Assembly: GCF_009823805.1 (NCBI RefSeq)
Contig: NZ_WUEK01000013.1
Coordinates: 62,001-126,000, forward strand
DNA from: Nocardioides flavescens
GTDB taxonomy: Bacteria; Actinomycetota; Actinomycetes; Propionibacteriales; Nocardioidaceae
DNA length: 64,000 nucleotides
Direction of reading: 5' to 3'
The notes beneath the pieces were generated by a model that saw only the letters and a list, made by a program, of their open reading frames with translations, was not told the DNA's origin and did not search any database. The position numbers and the translations under genes are program-made. Positions 9,084 through 16,665 of the stretch are shown here, one piece after another (positions within the stretch are counted from its first letter, which is position 1; every line of letters starts with the position of its first letter).

Positions 9084-10334
9084 GTGTCTCGGAACCCGCT
9101 GCGCCTCTCGCTCGCCGTCCTCACCCTCGCCCTGCTGCCGTGGGCGGCGCCGTCGGCCTCCGCTGCCCCCGCTCCCGAACGGGCGGGCGACCGGGCCGTG
9201 ACCTGGACCCGGTGGGACGCCGGCAAGGAGCTGCGCCCCGGCGCCCGGTCGGGGCTGAAGGTGCGTCAGGGCTCGCTGGTGCTCGAGGGCGCGACCGCCC
9301 GCCGCACCTACCGCTCGACGTCCTACGACGTCGGCACGTGGACCTCGCCGTGGACCTCCCCCGGCCACGGCATCACCCAGCTCATCGCGTCCTGGTCGGC
9401 CACCACCCCGCGCAACTCGTGGGTCGAGACCCGGGTGCGGGTCACCGACGGCACCACGACCGGCCGCTGGCAGGTGCTCGGCCGCTGGACCTCCGGCGAC
9501 AAGCACGTGCGCCGCACGTCGGTGCCCGGCCAGTCCGACGCCCTCGGCCGCGTCGACGTCGACACCTGGAAGTCCGCTTCCGCGACCGGCGCCACCGGCT
9601 ACCAGCTGCAGGTGCGCCTGATGCGGCGCGCCGGCGCCACCAGCGCCGCCCCGACGGTCGCCTACGTCGGCGCCGCGGCCTCCGCCATCCCCGCCGGCGT
9701 GCCCGCGGTCTCGGCGCCCGGCCCGGCCTCGGCCGCCGGCACCGTGATCCCCGTGCCGACGTACTCGCAGATGATCCACGCCGGCCAGTTCCCGCAGTAC
9801 GGCGGCGGCGGCGAGGCGTGGTGCTCCCCGACCTCGCTGTCGATGGTGCTCGGCTACTACGGCAAGCTCCCGACCTCGCTCGGCTGGGTCGGCGCCCGCA
9901 CCGACCCGTTCGTCGCCGAGGCCGCCCGCCGCACCTACGACACGGCGTACGGCGGCACCGGGAACTGGCCGTTCAACACCGCCTACGCCGCCTCCCGCGG
10001 CCTCGACGCCTTCGTGACCCGGCTGCGCTCGCTCACCGAGGCCGAGCAGCTCGTCGCCGCCGGCATCCCCGTGATCACGTCGGTCTCGTTCGCCCGCGGC
10101 GCACTCACCGGCGCCCCCATCTCCTCCACCAACGGCCACCTCCTCGTCGTCGTCGGCTTCACCCCCTCCGGCGACGTCGTCGTCAACGACCCGGCCGGCG
10201 CCACCAACGCCGCCGTCCGCCGCACCTACTCCCGCGCCCAGTTCGAGGCCGCCTGGCTCGGCGGCTCCGGCGGCACCGCCTACGTCGTCCACGACGCCGC
10301 CCACCCCCTCCCCGCCTCCCCCGGCAACTGGTGA
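9084..10334 (+). CDS. Secreted C39-family cysteine peptidase
   Basis: Extracellular protein of about 416 residues. From the GTG at 9084 it begins with a clear signal peptide (two Arg, a hydrophobic core, cleavage near PSASA-AP). An N-terminal beta-rich domain of about 200 residues is followed by a papain-like C39 domain: the nucleophile Cys lies in GGGEAWCSPTSL, the catalytic His in NGHLLVVVGF, and Asp in VVVNDPAGA. C39_2 proteins of Actinobacteria are commonly secreted without an ABC partner, as here. The frame is open back to a GTG at 9048; neither start has a good ribosome-binding site. Divergent from the receiver-phosphatase gene. Confidence 0.85.
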   Translation: MSRNPLRLSLAVLTLALLPWAAPSASAAPAPERAGDRAVTWTRWDAGKELRPGARSGLKVRQGSLVLEGATARRTYRSTSYDVGTWTSPWTSPGHGITQLIASWSATTPRNSWVETRVRVTDGTTTGRWQVLGRWTSGDKHVRRTSVPGQSDALGRVDVDTWKSASATGATGYQLQVRLMRRAGATSAAPTVAYVGAAASAIPAGVPAVSAPGPASAAGTVIPVPTYSQMIHAGQFPQYGGGGEAWCSPTSLSMVLGYYGKLPTSLGWVGARTDPFVAEAARRTYDTAYGGTGNWPFNTAYAASRGLDAFVTRLRSLTEAEQLVAAGIPVITSVSFARGALTGAPISSTNGHLLVVVGFTPSGDVVVNDPAGATNAAVRRTYSRAQFEAAWLGGSGGTAYVVHDAAHPLPASPGNW

Positions 10335-10370
10335 GGCGAACTACCGGCGGTGGGCGGGACGCGAGCAGTC

Positions 10371-10481
10371 GGTGGTTGAGGAAGGACGAAGTCCTGTCTC
10401 GAATCCACTCTCGGGGTACGCCGGCCCGGGAGCCGACCGACCGGTGGTTGAGGAAGGACGAAGTCCTGTCTCGAAACCACC
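10371..10481. repeat. Two direct copies of a REP-like palindromic repeat
   Basis: Copies at 10371-10408 and 10443-10481 (period 72 bp) differ at one or two bases. Each is an imperfect palindrome: outer arms GTGGTT/AACCAC, middle arms GAG/CTC, core AGGACGAAGTCCT. The outer arms are intact only in the second copy. They lie between the C39 gene and the decayed DUF222 gene. The form is that of a REP element, probably present in many copies in this genome. Confidence 0.75.
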
Positions 10482-10584
10482 TTCGCCGGCCCCGGAAGGA
10501 TTGTTCTAAGGGTCGTCTCGGATGCTGATCGACGACGGCCTCGACGGGGCCTGAATGTCGGTGGTGACCTCTAGCGTTTGACTC

Positions 10585-11983
10585 ATGACGGAGCATCTCG
10601 ACCACGAGCTCGCGCAGGCCGTGCTGGCCTCCGCGACCCGGGTCGTGCGTGCCCGTCGTCTGGTCGAGGTCGAAGACCTCGAGACCCTCGCCGCGTGGGC
10701 CGACCTGCACACCGGACCCGCCGCCGGACGCTGGGACACACTGGCGCAGCTCGGTGGCCAGGGCACCCCGAAGGTCCGCGACCACTGCCTCGGCGAGATC
10801 GCGATCGCCCGCGGCACCGGCGTCGTGGCCACGTCGAACGCTCTGGCCGACGTCCTCGACCTACGGCACCGGCTCCCGCTGACCTGGGCCGTCGTACGCC
10901 GCGGCGAGGCGGAGGTGAGCGTCGCCCGTCGGGTCGCGAAGCTGTCACGGCACCTGCCGCTCGACTGTGTCGGGACCGTCGATCTAGCGGTCGCCCGGGT
11001 CATCGCCCGCGAGGCCGGCGGACGGGTCTTGGCGGTCGCAGAGGCAAAATCGTCGAGGCCGACCCCGCCCTCCACGAAGAACGCGTCGAGGCCGAGCGGT
11101 GACGTCGGTACGTCGGGATGTCCGCACCGACGAGCACGGCCTGCGCACCATCATCGCCAGGGTCGAAGCCGGCGACGCGCACTGGATCGACGCCACCCTC
11201 ACCCGCGTCGTCGAGCTCATCGCACCCCGCCACCCCGACACCGGCGCCCAAGAGCTCAGGTCGATCGCGTTCGGGTGGCTCGCCCGCCCCGCCGAGCTCT
11301 TCAAGCTCCTCGTCGAGCACGAGCAACCCGGCCTCTTCGATGAAGAGGCCGAGCCGTCCCGGGCGACCGCGATACCCGCCGACCTCCTCAACGCCCTGCG
11401 CGACCTGAACCTCGAACCCCTGCGCCCCCGGACAGTGCTGTACGTCCACCTCCACCGAGCCGCGCTCCACGGCACCCCCGCCGTCGCCCGCATCGAAGGC
11501 CTCGGACCGAGCACGCTCACCGGGGTCACCGGCCTCCTCGCCGGCTGCAAGGTCACCGTGAAGCCGGTCATCGACCTCGCCGACCGCGTCCGGACCACGG
11601 CCTACGAGCATCCCGAGGCGTTGAAGGAACGGGTGCACCTCACCACCGGCGGCGACTACTGGCCCTACGCGGTCAACGTCAGCAGACGCGTCGACTACGA
11701 CCATCCCACGCCGTGCACAGCGCAAGGTCCGCCCGGGCAGACCGGCACCCACAACTCCGGCCCCCTCGGCCGCCGACACCACAGGTGGAAGACCCACGCC
11801 GGCTACCAAGCACGACAATCAGGCGCAGGCCGCTACGCCTGGCTCACACCCCACGGCCTCGGCTACCTCGTCGACCACACCGGCACCCGACCCATCCCCG
11901 CACACCACGCCCGAATGATCATCGACGCCCCACCCGGCCTCGACCTCTACCCCGGCACCGAGATCGACCTCGACTGGCGCTGA
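10585..11983 (+). pseudogene. DUF222/HNH endonuclease, inactivated
   Basis: A single DUF222 (13E12-repeat-type) protein can be traced across three reading frames. The start MTEHLDHELAQAV runs in one frame to about 11046, where an A-rich run (GGCAAAATC) appears to have lost one base. The conserved stretch IVEADPALHEERVEAER then follows in a second frame and hits TGA at 11100-11102, where CGA would be expected. A further one-base loss near 11120 shifts to the frame RTDEHGLRTIIARVEAG, which continues to the HNH end at 11983. In the HNH part the usual Cys of the LCRRHHR motif is Gly (PLGRRHHR), another sign of decay. Three independent lesions argue against a single sequencing error. Confidence 0.8.
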
Positions 11984-11987
11984 CCCG

Positions 11988-13445
11988 TCAGCGGCAGGCG
12001 GGCGCGTCCGGCAGCGGGGCCGGTACGCCGAGGCTCGGCATGCCGAGGGAGACTCCGGCGGGCACGGGGGCGGCGGTGCGGGCCTCCCAGGCGTCGCCGG
12101 ACCGGGTACGGCGCACGCCGAGGACGCGGTCGGCGACGAGGTGGTGGGGTGCGGCGTAGGTGACCTCGACCGTGACGACGTCGCCGGGGCGCACGGCGGT
12201 GTCCGGAGCGGCGAAGTGGACCAGCCGGTTGTCGGGGGCGCGGCCGGAGAGACGCAGCGTCTCGGCGTCCTTGCGGCCCTCGCCCTCGGCGACCATGACG
12301 TCGATCGTGCGGCCGACCTGGCGCTTGCCCTCGGCCCAGGCGACCTCGGACACCAGCGCGGCGAGCCGCTCGTAGCGCTGGCGCACGACGGCGGGCTCGA
12401 TCTGGTCGGGCAGCGTGGCGGCGGGGGTGCCGGGACGCTTGGAGTACTGGAAGGTGAAGGCGCTGGCGAACCGCGCCTCGCGCACGACCTCGAGGGTCTG
12501 CTCGAGGTCCTCCTCGGTCTCGCCGGGGAAGCCCACGATGATGTCGGTGGTGATGGCGGCATCGGGGATCGCGGCGCGGACCCGCTCGATGATGCCGAGG
12601 TAGCGCGAGCGCCGGTACGACCGCCGCATCGCACGCAGCACCTGGTCGGAGCCCGACTGCAGTGGCATGTGGAGGCTCGGCATGACGTTGGGCGTCTCGG
12701 CCATCGCCTCGATGACGTCGTCCGTGAACTCCGCCGGGTGCGGGCTGGTGAACCGCACCCGCTCGAGCCCCTCGATGCTCCCGCAGGCCCGCAGCAGCTT
12801 GGAGAAGGCCTGGCGGTCGCCGAACTCCACGCCGTAGGCGTTGACGTTCTGACCGAGCAGGGTGATCTCGCTGACGCCCTCGGCGACGAGCGCCTCGATC
12901 TCGGCAAGGATCTCGCCCGGGCGCCGGTCACGCTCCTTGCCGCGCAGCGCCGGGACGATGCAGAACGTGCAGGTGTTGTTGCACCCGACGCTCACCGACA
13001 CCCACGCGGCGTACGCCGACTCGCGGCGGGTCGGGAGCGTCGAGGGGAAGACGTCGAGCGACTCGAGGATCTCGACCTGCGCCTCCTGCTGGACGCGGGC
13101 GCGGTCGAGCAGGGCGGGCAGCGAGCCGATGTTGTGGGTGCCGAAGACGACGTCGACCCACGGGGCCCGCTCGGTGATGGTGTCGCGGTCCTTCTGGGCG
13201 AGGCAGCCGCCGACGGCGATCTGCATGCCCGGGTCGGCCGCCTTGCGCGGCGCGAGGTGGCCGAGGTTGCCGTAGAGCTTGTTGTCGGCGTTCTCGCGCA
13301 CCGCGCAGGTGTTGAACACGACGACGTCGGCGTCCTGGCCCTCGGCGGCGGCGACGTAGCCGGCGTCCTCCAGCAGCCCCGCGAGCCGCTCGGAGTCGTG
13401 CACGTTCATCTGGCACCCGTAGGTGCGCACCTCGTAGCTGCGCAT
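11988..13445 (-). CDS. miaB: tRNA-2-methylthio-N6-dimethylallyladenosine synthase MiaB
   Basis: 485-residue radical-SAM methylthiotransferase modifying A37 of tRNAs reading UNN codons. The N-terminal MTTase domain has cluster cysteines at YGCQMN (Cys11), NTCAVRENA and VGGCLAQKD. The radical-SAM motif CNNTCTFC follows at about residue 157, then a C-terminal TRAM domain. I chose the ATG at 13445, the last two bases before the end of the attachment repeat being upstream of it; the GTG at 13451 lies in element DNA and cannot be ancestral. The first 13 codons are part of the left attachment repeat, so its upstream control DNA has been replaced by that of the integrated element. No good ribosome-binding site precedes the start now. 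Confidence 0.95.
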   Translation of the reverse strand: MRSYEVRTYGCQMNVHDSERLAGLLEDAGYVAAAEGQDADVVVFNTCAVRENADNKLYGNLGHLAPRKAADPGMQIAVGGCLAQKDRDTITERAPWVDVVFGTHNIGSLPALLDRARVQQEAQVEILESLDVFPSTLPTRRESAYAAWVSVSVGCNNTCTFCIVPALRGKERDRRPGEILAEIEALVAEGVSEITLLGQNVNAYGVEFGDRQAFSKLLRACGSIEGLERVRFTSPHPAEFTDDVIEAMAETPNVMPSLHMPLQSGSDQVLRAMRRSYRRSRYLGIIERVRAAIPDAAITTDIIVGFPGETEEDLEQTLEVVREARFASAFTFQYSKRPGTPAATLPDQIEPAVVRQRYERLAALVSEVAWAEGKRQVGRTIDVMVAEGEGRKDAETLRLSGRAPDNRLVHFAAPDTAVRPGDVVTVEVTYAAPHHLVADRVLGVRRTRSGDAWEARTAAPVPAGVSLGMPSLGVPAPLPDAPACR

Positions 13446-13448
13446 GAC
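13406..13448. repeat. attL, left 43-bp attachment repeat
   Basis: A 43-bp sequence identical to 23531-23573 in direct orientation. It covers the first 13 codons of miaB (including those for Tyr-Gly-Cys-Gln-Met with cluster ligand Cys11) plus three bases upstream of the ATG. The integrase gene starts 70 bp inside it. Identity ends abruptly on both sides (GAC-CAC here, GAC-GGG at the right copy), as expected of attachment-site cores. Confidence 0.92.
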
Positions 13449-13517
13449 CACGGCAGTTTACGGCGGGGAACGGCGTGGAGATTCATCGCGAACAGCGGAT
13501 ACGTGAGGAACCCACCC

Positions 13518-14288
13518 ATGACGACCAACGGCCAGACGGTCCATGACCTGCTCAGAGAAGTGGCGTTAGCACGTGGACTCCGACGCTCGACCTACCTCCA
13601 CTACCAGCGCCTTCTGACCCGCCTCGACCTGCTCGACAGGGAGGTTGGGGAGGTTGCACAGGGGGACGTGGTCGAGTCCCTATGGAGCATCGACAGCCCC
13701 AACACGAGACGGGCAGCCGTCATCTGCCTTCGGTCGGTCTTCGGGTGGCCCATGAAGATTCCTCGCGGCATCCCAAGGCGCTACGACCTCCCAGACGAGG
13801 ACACGCTTCGTCTGGCGCTCATGACGACTCCACACGAGCCCAGAGGGCTTCTCATGATGTACGCGGGCCTTCGCATCGGGGAGGCGTGCGCCATCACGTC
13901 GTCGGACGTCACGGGCGACCGTCTTCGCGTCGACAAACAGGTGCAGCAACTGCACGAAACCGGCAAGCCGACAACGACCAAGGTCGGCCCGACGAAGTCG
14001 GGCGTAGCCGAGGTGGTCATACCCCACTTCCTGACGGGGGTCGTCCTGTCGCTGGACAAGACGACCAAGCCCGACGTGGTCAGAGAGTCCATCCGACGCG
14101 CTGGACTCAAGGTTGGCATCCGGCTCAACCCGCACATGTTGCGCCACTGGTACGCGTCGACCATGTTGGCCCGCGGCGTGCCCCTCTCCGTTGTCTCCGA
14201 ACAGATGCGTCACTCGGACATCGCGGTCACTCTCCGCACCTACAGCCAGGCGAACACCAGCCGGACCATTCACGACACGTTCGGATAG
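13518..14288 (+). CDS. Tyrosine recombinase (element integrase)
   Basis: 256-residue phage-type integrase. A short SAM-like core-binding domain (about residues 1-90) precedes the catalytic domain with Arg in YAGLRIGEA, a Lys-containing beta-hairpin around KQVQQLHETGKPTTTK, HxxR in PHMLRHWYAS, and HSDIAVTLRTYS supplying the second His and the nucleophilic Tyr. All catalytic residues are present, so it should be active. It lacks the N-terminal arm-binding domain of lambda-type integrases. The start is the ATG at 13518; the frame is open further upstream only across miaB antisense. Its position beside attL makes it the likely agent of integration at miaB. Confidence 0.93.
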   Translation: MTTNGQTVHDLLREVALARGLRRSTYLHYQRLLTRLDLLDREVGEVAQGDVVESLWSIDSPNTRRAAVICLRSVFGWPMKIPRGIPRRYDLPDEDTLRLALMTTPHEPRGLLMMYAGLRIGEACAITSSDVTGDRLRVDKQVQQLHETGKPTTTKVGPTKSGVAEVVIPHFLTGVVLSLDKTTKPDVVRESIRRAGLKVGIRLNPHMLRHWYASTMLARGVPLSVVSEQMRHSDIAVTLRTYSQANTSRTIHDTFG

Positions 14289-14456
14289 GGCCACCCGACG
14301 CCCCTGAGGGGCTCCTGACAGCCCAGCGAATTCGGCTCGGACAGGACGACCGGGTCAAATTCGACGGCGCTGAGAAAACAATTCCGGAATGCACGCAGGT
14401 CTGTTCAGAATAAAATCTAGATGGTAGACTAGATGCACAGAGCAATCGTTCTAGCG
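14289..14456. other. Non-coding AT-rich stretch after integrase
   Basis: No convincing gene. Composition changes sharply from GC-rich to AT-rich near 14360. It contains the perfect palindrome ATTCCGGAAT (14381-14390), a TAAAAT box (14411-14416) and the inverted repeat ATCTAG...CTAGAT (14415-14434). These resemble regulator-binding sites for the promoter that follows. Confidence 0.5.
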
Positions 14457-14487
14457 TGACGCAAAGAATGGCATTCTGTGGTATAAT
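14457..14487 (+). promoter_or_regulatory. Extended -10 promoter with operator palindrome
   Basis: TGG immediately precedes a perfect TATAAT (14482-14487), giving an extended -10 element. A -35-like GTGACG lies at 14456-14461 but at a long spacing. Between them sits the perfect 13-bp palindrome AGAATGGCATTCT (14465-14477), placed where a bound repressor would block RNA polymerase. It faces the gene at 14625. Confidence 0.7.
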
Positions 14488-14540
14488 TAGAGTAGGCAAT
14501 CAAAGGCCTCCGCTACCAGAAATGAAGCATTCCTCAGAAA

Positions 14541-14617
14541 CTTTCTCCTCAATGTGAAAGATGCCGAAGGTCCCCTCTCGTCTGGTAGCGAGAGGGGACC
14601 TTTTCATATTGAGAAAG
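14541..14617 (+). terminator. Terminator hairpin whose outer stem covers a ribosome-binding site
   Basis: A perfect 14-bp stem (AAGGTCCCCTCTCG at 14567-14580 with its complement at 14589-14602, 8-nt loop) is followed by TTC, as in an intrinsic terminator. A second, outer stem pairs CTTTCTC (14541-14547) and AATGTGAAA (14551-14559) with 14602-14617. The distal arm GAGAAAG (14611-14617) is the ribosome-binding site of the gene starting at 14625. The structure could therefore both stop transcription and hide the translation start. Confidence 0.75.
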
Positions 14618-14624
14618 ATAAAAC

Positions 14625-14954
14625 ATGACGATATTTGAGAGAAAGCAAAAGTGGCTTGGCCTTGTAATGCGGTCGAACTTGACCAACGCACAAAAGGTTT
14701 TTGCTTACGCGGTCTTCGACCGCATGTATGGTGATAAGTTGTGGTCTTTTCCTACGACTGAACAGTTAGAAGAAGCAACCAACTTAAATCGCTCTAAGTT
14801 TGGCGCACATAGGCGTGCCCTTTTTGCATCAGGGGCAATGACCGGGGACAAAAAGCACCATCACGGCCAGTGGGCAAACTACACCTACACCTTGAACTTG
14901 GACTGGGACGGTGAAGTTGACCGTGTTCCTTCAGGACCAAACCCTGTTCCCTGA
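14625..14954 (+). CDS. Winged-helix-like protein of replication-organizer type
   Basis: 109 residues with AT-rich codons, very unlike the host. The sequence SNLTNAQKVFAYAVFDRM...FPTTEQLEEATNLNRSKFGAHRRALFASGAM reads as a winged-helix/HTH domain (helix, PTTEQLEEA as helix 2, NRSKFGAHRRAL as recognition helix), and QWANYTYTLNLDW as the wing. Similar small domains begin replication-organizer or helper proteins of phages and plasmids of Gram-positive bacteria. It ends early in a Gly-Pro-Asn-Pro tail, and a C-terminal part may be missing. The ribosome-binding site GAGAAAG lies 7 nt upstream, inside the hairpin described above. Function is inferred only. Confidence 0.65.
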   Translation: MTIFERKQKWLGLVMRSNLTNAQKVFAYAVFDRMYGDKLWSFPTTEQLEEATNLNRSKFGAHRRALFASGAMTGDKKHHHGQWANYTYTLNLDWDGEVDRVPSGPNPVP

Positions 14955-15271
14955 GGGCACAACCGTGGTCCCCGTGGGTAGGCGCCGTATTCCTCGCGGG
15001 ATGAGTAATCTATCAAACAATCACTCAAAGAATCATTCAAAGCAAACTATCAAGACAGCGCGACGCAGTCGCGCCCTTAGTAGTCAGAGAAGGAAAGAGG
15101 AATTAGGAAGACTTGCCCAGTCTTCTTCATTCTCTTGGAACCCAATCCCTGCTAATAATGGCAACGAGCCAAGGGCGAGTTGCTTCCACAGACCGCCGTG
15201 GACCCTACGGGGACGCGGCATTAGCGAGGGGAAGGACCCCCTCCAATTAAGATGAAGGAGATACAAAAACC
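14955..15271. other. Structured AT-rich region with iteron-like repeats
   Basis: No gene is accepted here. It holds two tandem 12-mers, AATCACTCAAAG and AATCATTCAAAG (15019-15042), and two hairpins: GCGCGAC/GTCGCGC (15058-15074) and GAAGACT/AGTCTTC followed by a T-rich run (15107-15125). It lies next to the HTH gene and could be an origin or a control region of the element. Confidence 0.45.
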
Positions 15272-15550
15272 ATGCAAGAGCATGAACTAAACCTCCTGCG
15301 GCTGACGCAGGAGAGCAACGCGGCAAATAGACAGGCCGCAGAGTACGAAGAGTCTTGTCGTACGGTCGTCGGGGGGTTTCTGAGCGCGAGCGATGTCTGC
15401 AAACTGTTCGCCGACGATTCGGATTGGCAGCAAGCACCAGGCGCTAGCGCACGCCGCGTCATTTCTGAGAAGGGCCTGCCCTTCCTAGAGGTTGGACCGG
15501 GCCGATTCAGCGTATTCCACCCAATCAGGTTGCCAAAGGGGGCCGCATGA
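15272..15550 (+). CDS. Small HTH-like protein, possible excisionase or regulator
   Basis: 92 residues, with AAGGAG about 11 nt before the ATG. A charged helical N-terminus precedes LSASDVCKLFADD...ARRVISEKGLPFLEVGPGRFSVF. This has the order of a MerR/excisionase-type helix-turn-helix: a scaffold helix, an arginine-containing recognition helix, then a strand ending in GLPFLEVG. No second integrase-associated gene in the element looks more like an excisionase. It overlaps the next gene by 4 nt (ATGA). No confident family match; excisionase is a guess from form and context. Confidence 0.6.
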   Translation: MQEHELNLLRLTQESNAANRQAAEYEESCRTVVGGFLSASDVCKLFADDSDWQQAPGASARRVISEKGLPFLEVGPGRFSVFHPIRLPKGAA

Positions 15551-15825
15551 CCGACGCAGTGGCGGTGCCGCAGCCTTGGGAAGCCGAGGAGATGAATGAG
15601 CAGACCTACTTAAGGTGGGCCGAGGTCAAAGAGCAGAACGGCAAGACACTTGTTGTTCAGACGCTAGTGAATGGCTACCAGTCGCACGACGGCGACTGGG
15701 TCGCAGACAGCCTCGTGTACACGGCTCTGCGCGGTGGCGAGGTACTCGCGGTCATTGACGAGGACTCGGATGAGCGCCAGGTCGAGGACTACGTCGTAGT
15801 AGAGCGTCGAGTCGTGAACGAATGA
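15547..15825 (+). CDS. Hypothetical acidic protein
   Basis: 92-residue protein of unknown family, translationally coupled to the preceding gene through an ATGA overlap. It is rich in Asp/Glu and predicted strands (TLVVQTLVNGY, LVYTALRGGEVLAVIDED, DYVVVERRVV), with no motif I recognise and no signal or membrane segment. The fused position suggests that it acts with the HTH-like protein upstream. The ribosome-binding site would be AAAGGGGGC about 6 nt before the start. Confidence 0.6.
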   Translation: MTDAVAVPQPWEAEEMNEQTYLRWAEVKEQNGKTLVVQTLVNGYQSHDGDWVADSLVYTALRGGEVLAVIDEDSDERQVEDYVVVERRVVNE

Positions 15826-15832
15826 CGGCGAA

Positions 15833-15867
15833 GGCTGGTCACCGTGAAGTCCTCACGGTGACCAGCC
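15833..15867. terminator. Perfect 15-bp inverted repeat
   Basis: Arms at 15833-15847 and 15853-15867 (GGCTGGTCACCGTGA and its exact complement) flank a 5-nt loop. It begins 8 nt after the stop of the small operon. There is no T-run on either side, so it may be a Rho-independent terminator lacking its tail, or a protein-binding site. A frame that crosses it is rejected as a gene. Confidence 0.55.
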
Positions 15868-16080
15868 GGCTCAGATTGACCATAGCGCGAGGGGCGATAA
15901 AAACATCTCCTGGTCACTGCCCTGACGACCTTGTCATAGAGAGCACTAAAGGGGGCGCCACTGTCCGTCGCAAGTATTGCCAGGGGCTCGACTTGCCCGT
16001 CTCAGTCATAGAGCACCGATGTCTACGACCCACCTTGAAGGGCCGGAGATGGTGTCGCGTCGTGCCGACACCCAGTGGTG

Positions 16081-16629
16081 CTAATTCGTGGCTCCGGGGA
16101 ACGGCAGATACCCGTAGGCCCGGGGGCACAGGCCGACGTCTTGCCCGTTGAGACTCAGTGCCGCCGACCACGAGGAGACCCCCCGCTTACCCAACTCGCC
16201 GAGCACGTCTGTTGGGAACAGGGCCGAAATGACCCGACCGTCGACCGTCGCAGAGGCGTCCAGGCTTTGTTGCTGGGCGGTCTCGTCGAAGTAGAAAGAC
16301 TCGACCTGCTGACCGTCCTGAAACTTCACGCCCATCTGCCCGCCGTAATTCTCGGTGGAGTCGTAGGCCGTCACGGAATAGAGAGCGGTCCCGATGGCAG
16401 GGACCGGCTCACCCCGGAACTCCATGAGCAGTCCGGTGTTGCTCTCAACAAGGGTGACACGAGTATTCCTCGACCCCTTCAAGACACACGTTGCGACAGT
16501 CGCTAACTCGTAAGTCGCCTCTACCGAAGCCGAGCCGTCAGACGGAGTTGTTGATGGTGGCTCGCCCCAACTGCAAGATGTCATCAGGGCAGAGGTGACC
16601 GCGAGGGCGGTCATCTGTACGGCTCGCAC
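16081..16629 (-). CDS. Putative lipoprotein
   Basis: 182 residues. The N-terminus is a lipoprotein signal: short hydrophobic core MTALAVTSALMTSC, with a lipobox close to LMTSC and Cys at about residue 19. The mature part has a Ser/Thr/Pro-rich spacer and then a beta-rich domain with two cysteines (ATCVLKG and GLCPRAYGY) that could form a disulfide. No family is recognised. It starts with GTG at 16629. Surface lipoproteins on integrated elements sometimes alter phage adsorption, but nothing here shows that directly. Confidence 0.65.
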   Translation of the reverse strand: MRAVQMTALAVTSALMTSCSWGEPPSTTPSDGSASVEATYELATVATCVLKGSRNTRVTLVESNTGLLMEFRGEPVPAIGTALYSVTAYDSTENYGGQMGVKFQDGQQVESFYFDETAQQQSLDASATVDGRVISALFPTDVLGELGKRGVSSWSAALSLNGQDVGLCPRAYGYLPFPGATN

Positions 16630-16665
16630 CGGTAGTTACCCCCGTGATGTCGGTGTCAGGTGACG

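Noticed and set aside
14911..15255. Open frame of 114 codons overlapping the winged-helix gene
   Set aside because: It starts inside the previous gene, has no ribosome-binding site, low-complexity content and covers two hairpins and the tandem 12-mers. A decayed C-terminus of the upstream gene remains possible.
15822..16151. Open frame of 109 codons starting in an ATGA overlap with the 15547 gene
   Set aside because: It runs across a perfect 15-bp hairpin and then antisense to the lipoprotein gene, with no domain character. The ATGA start is probably chance.
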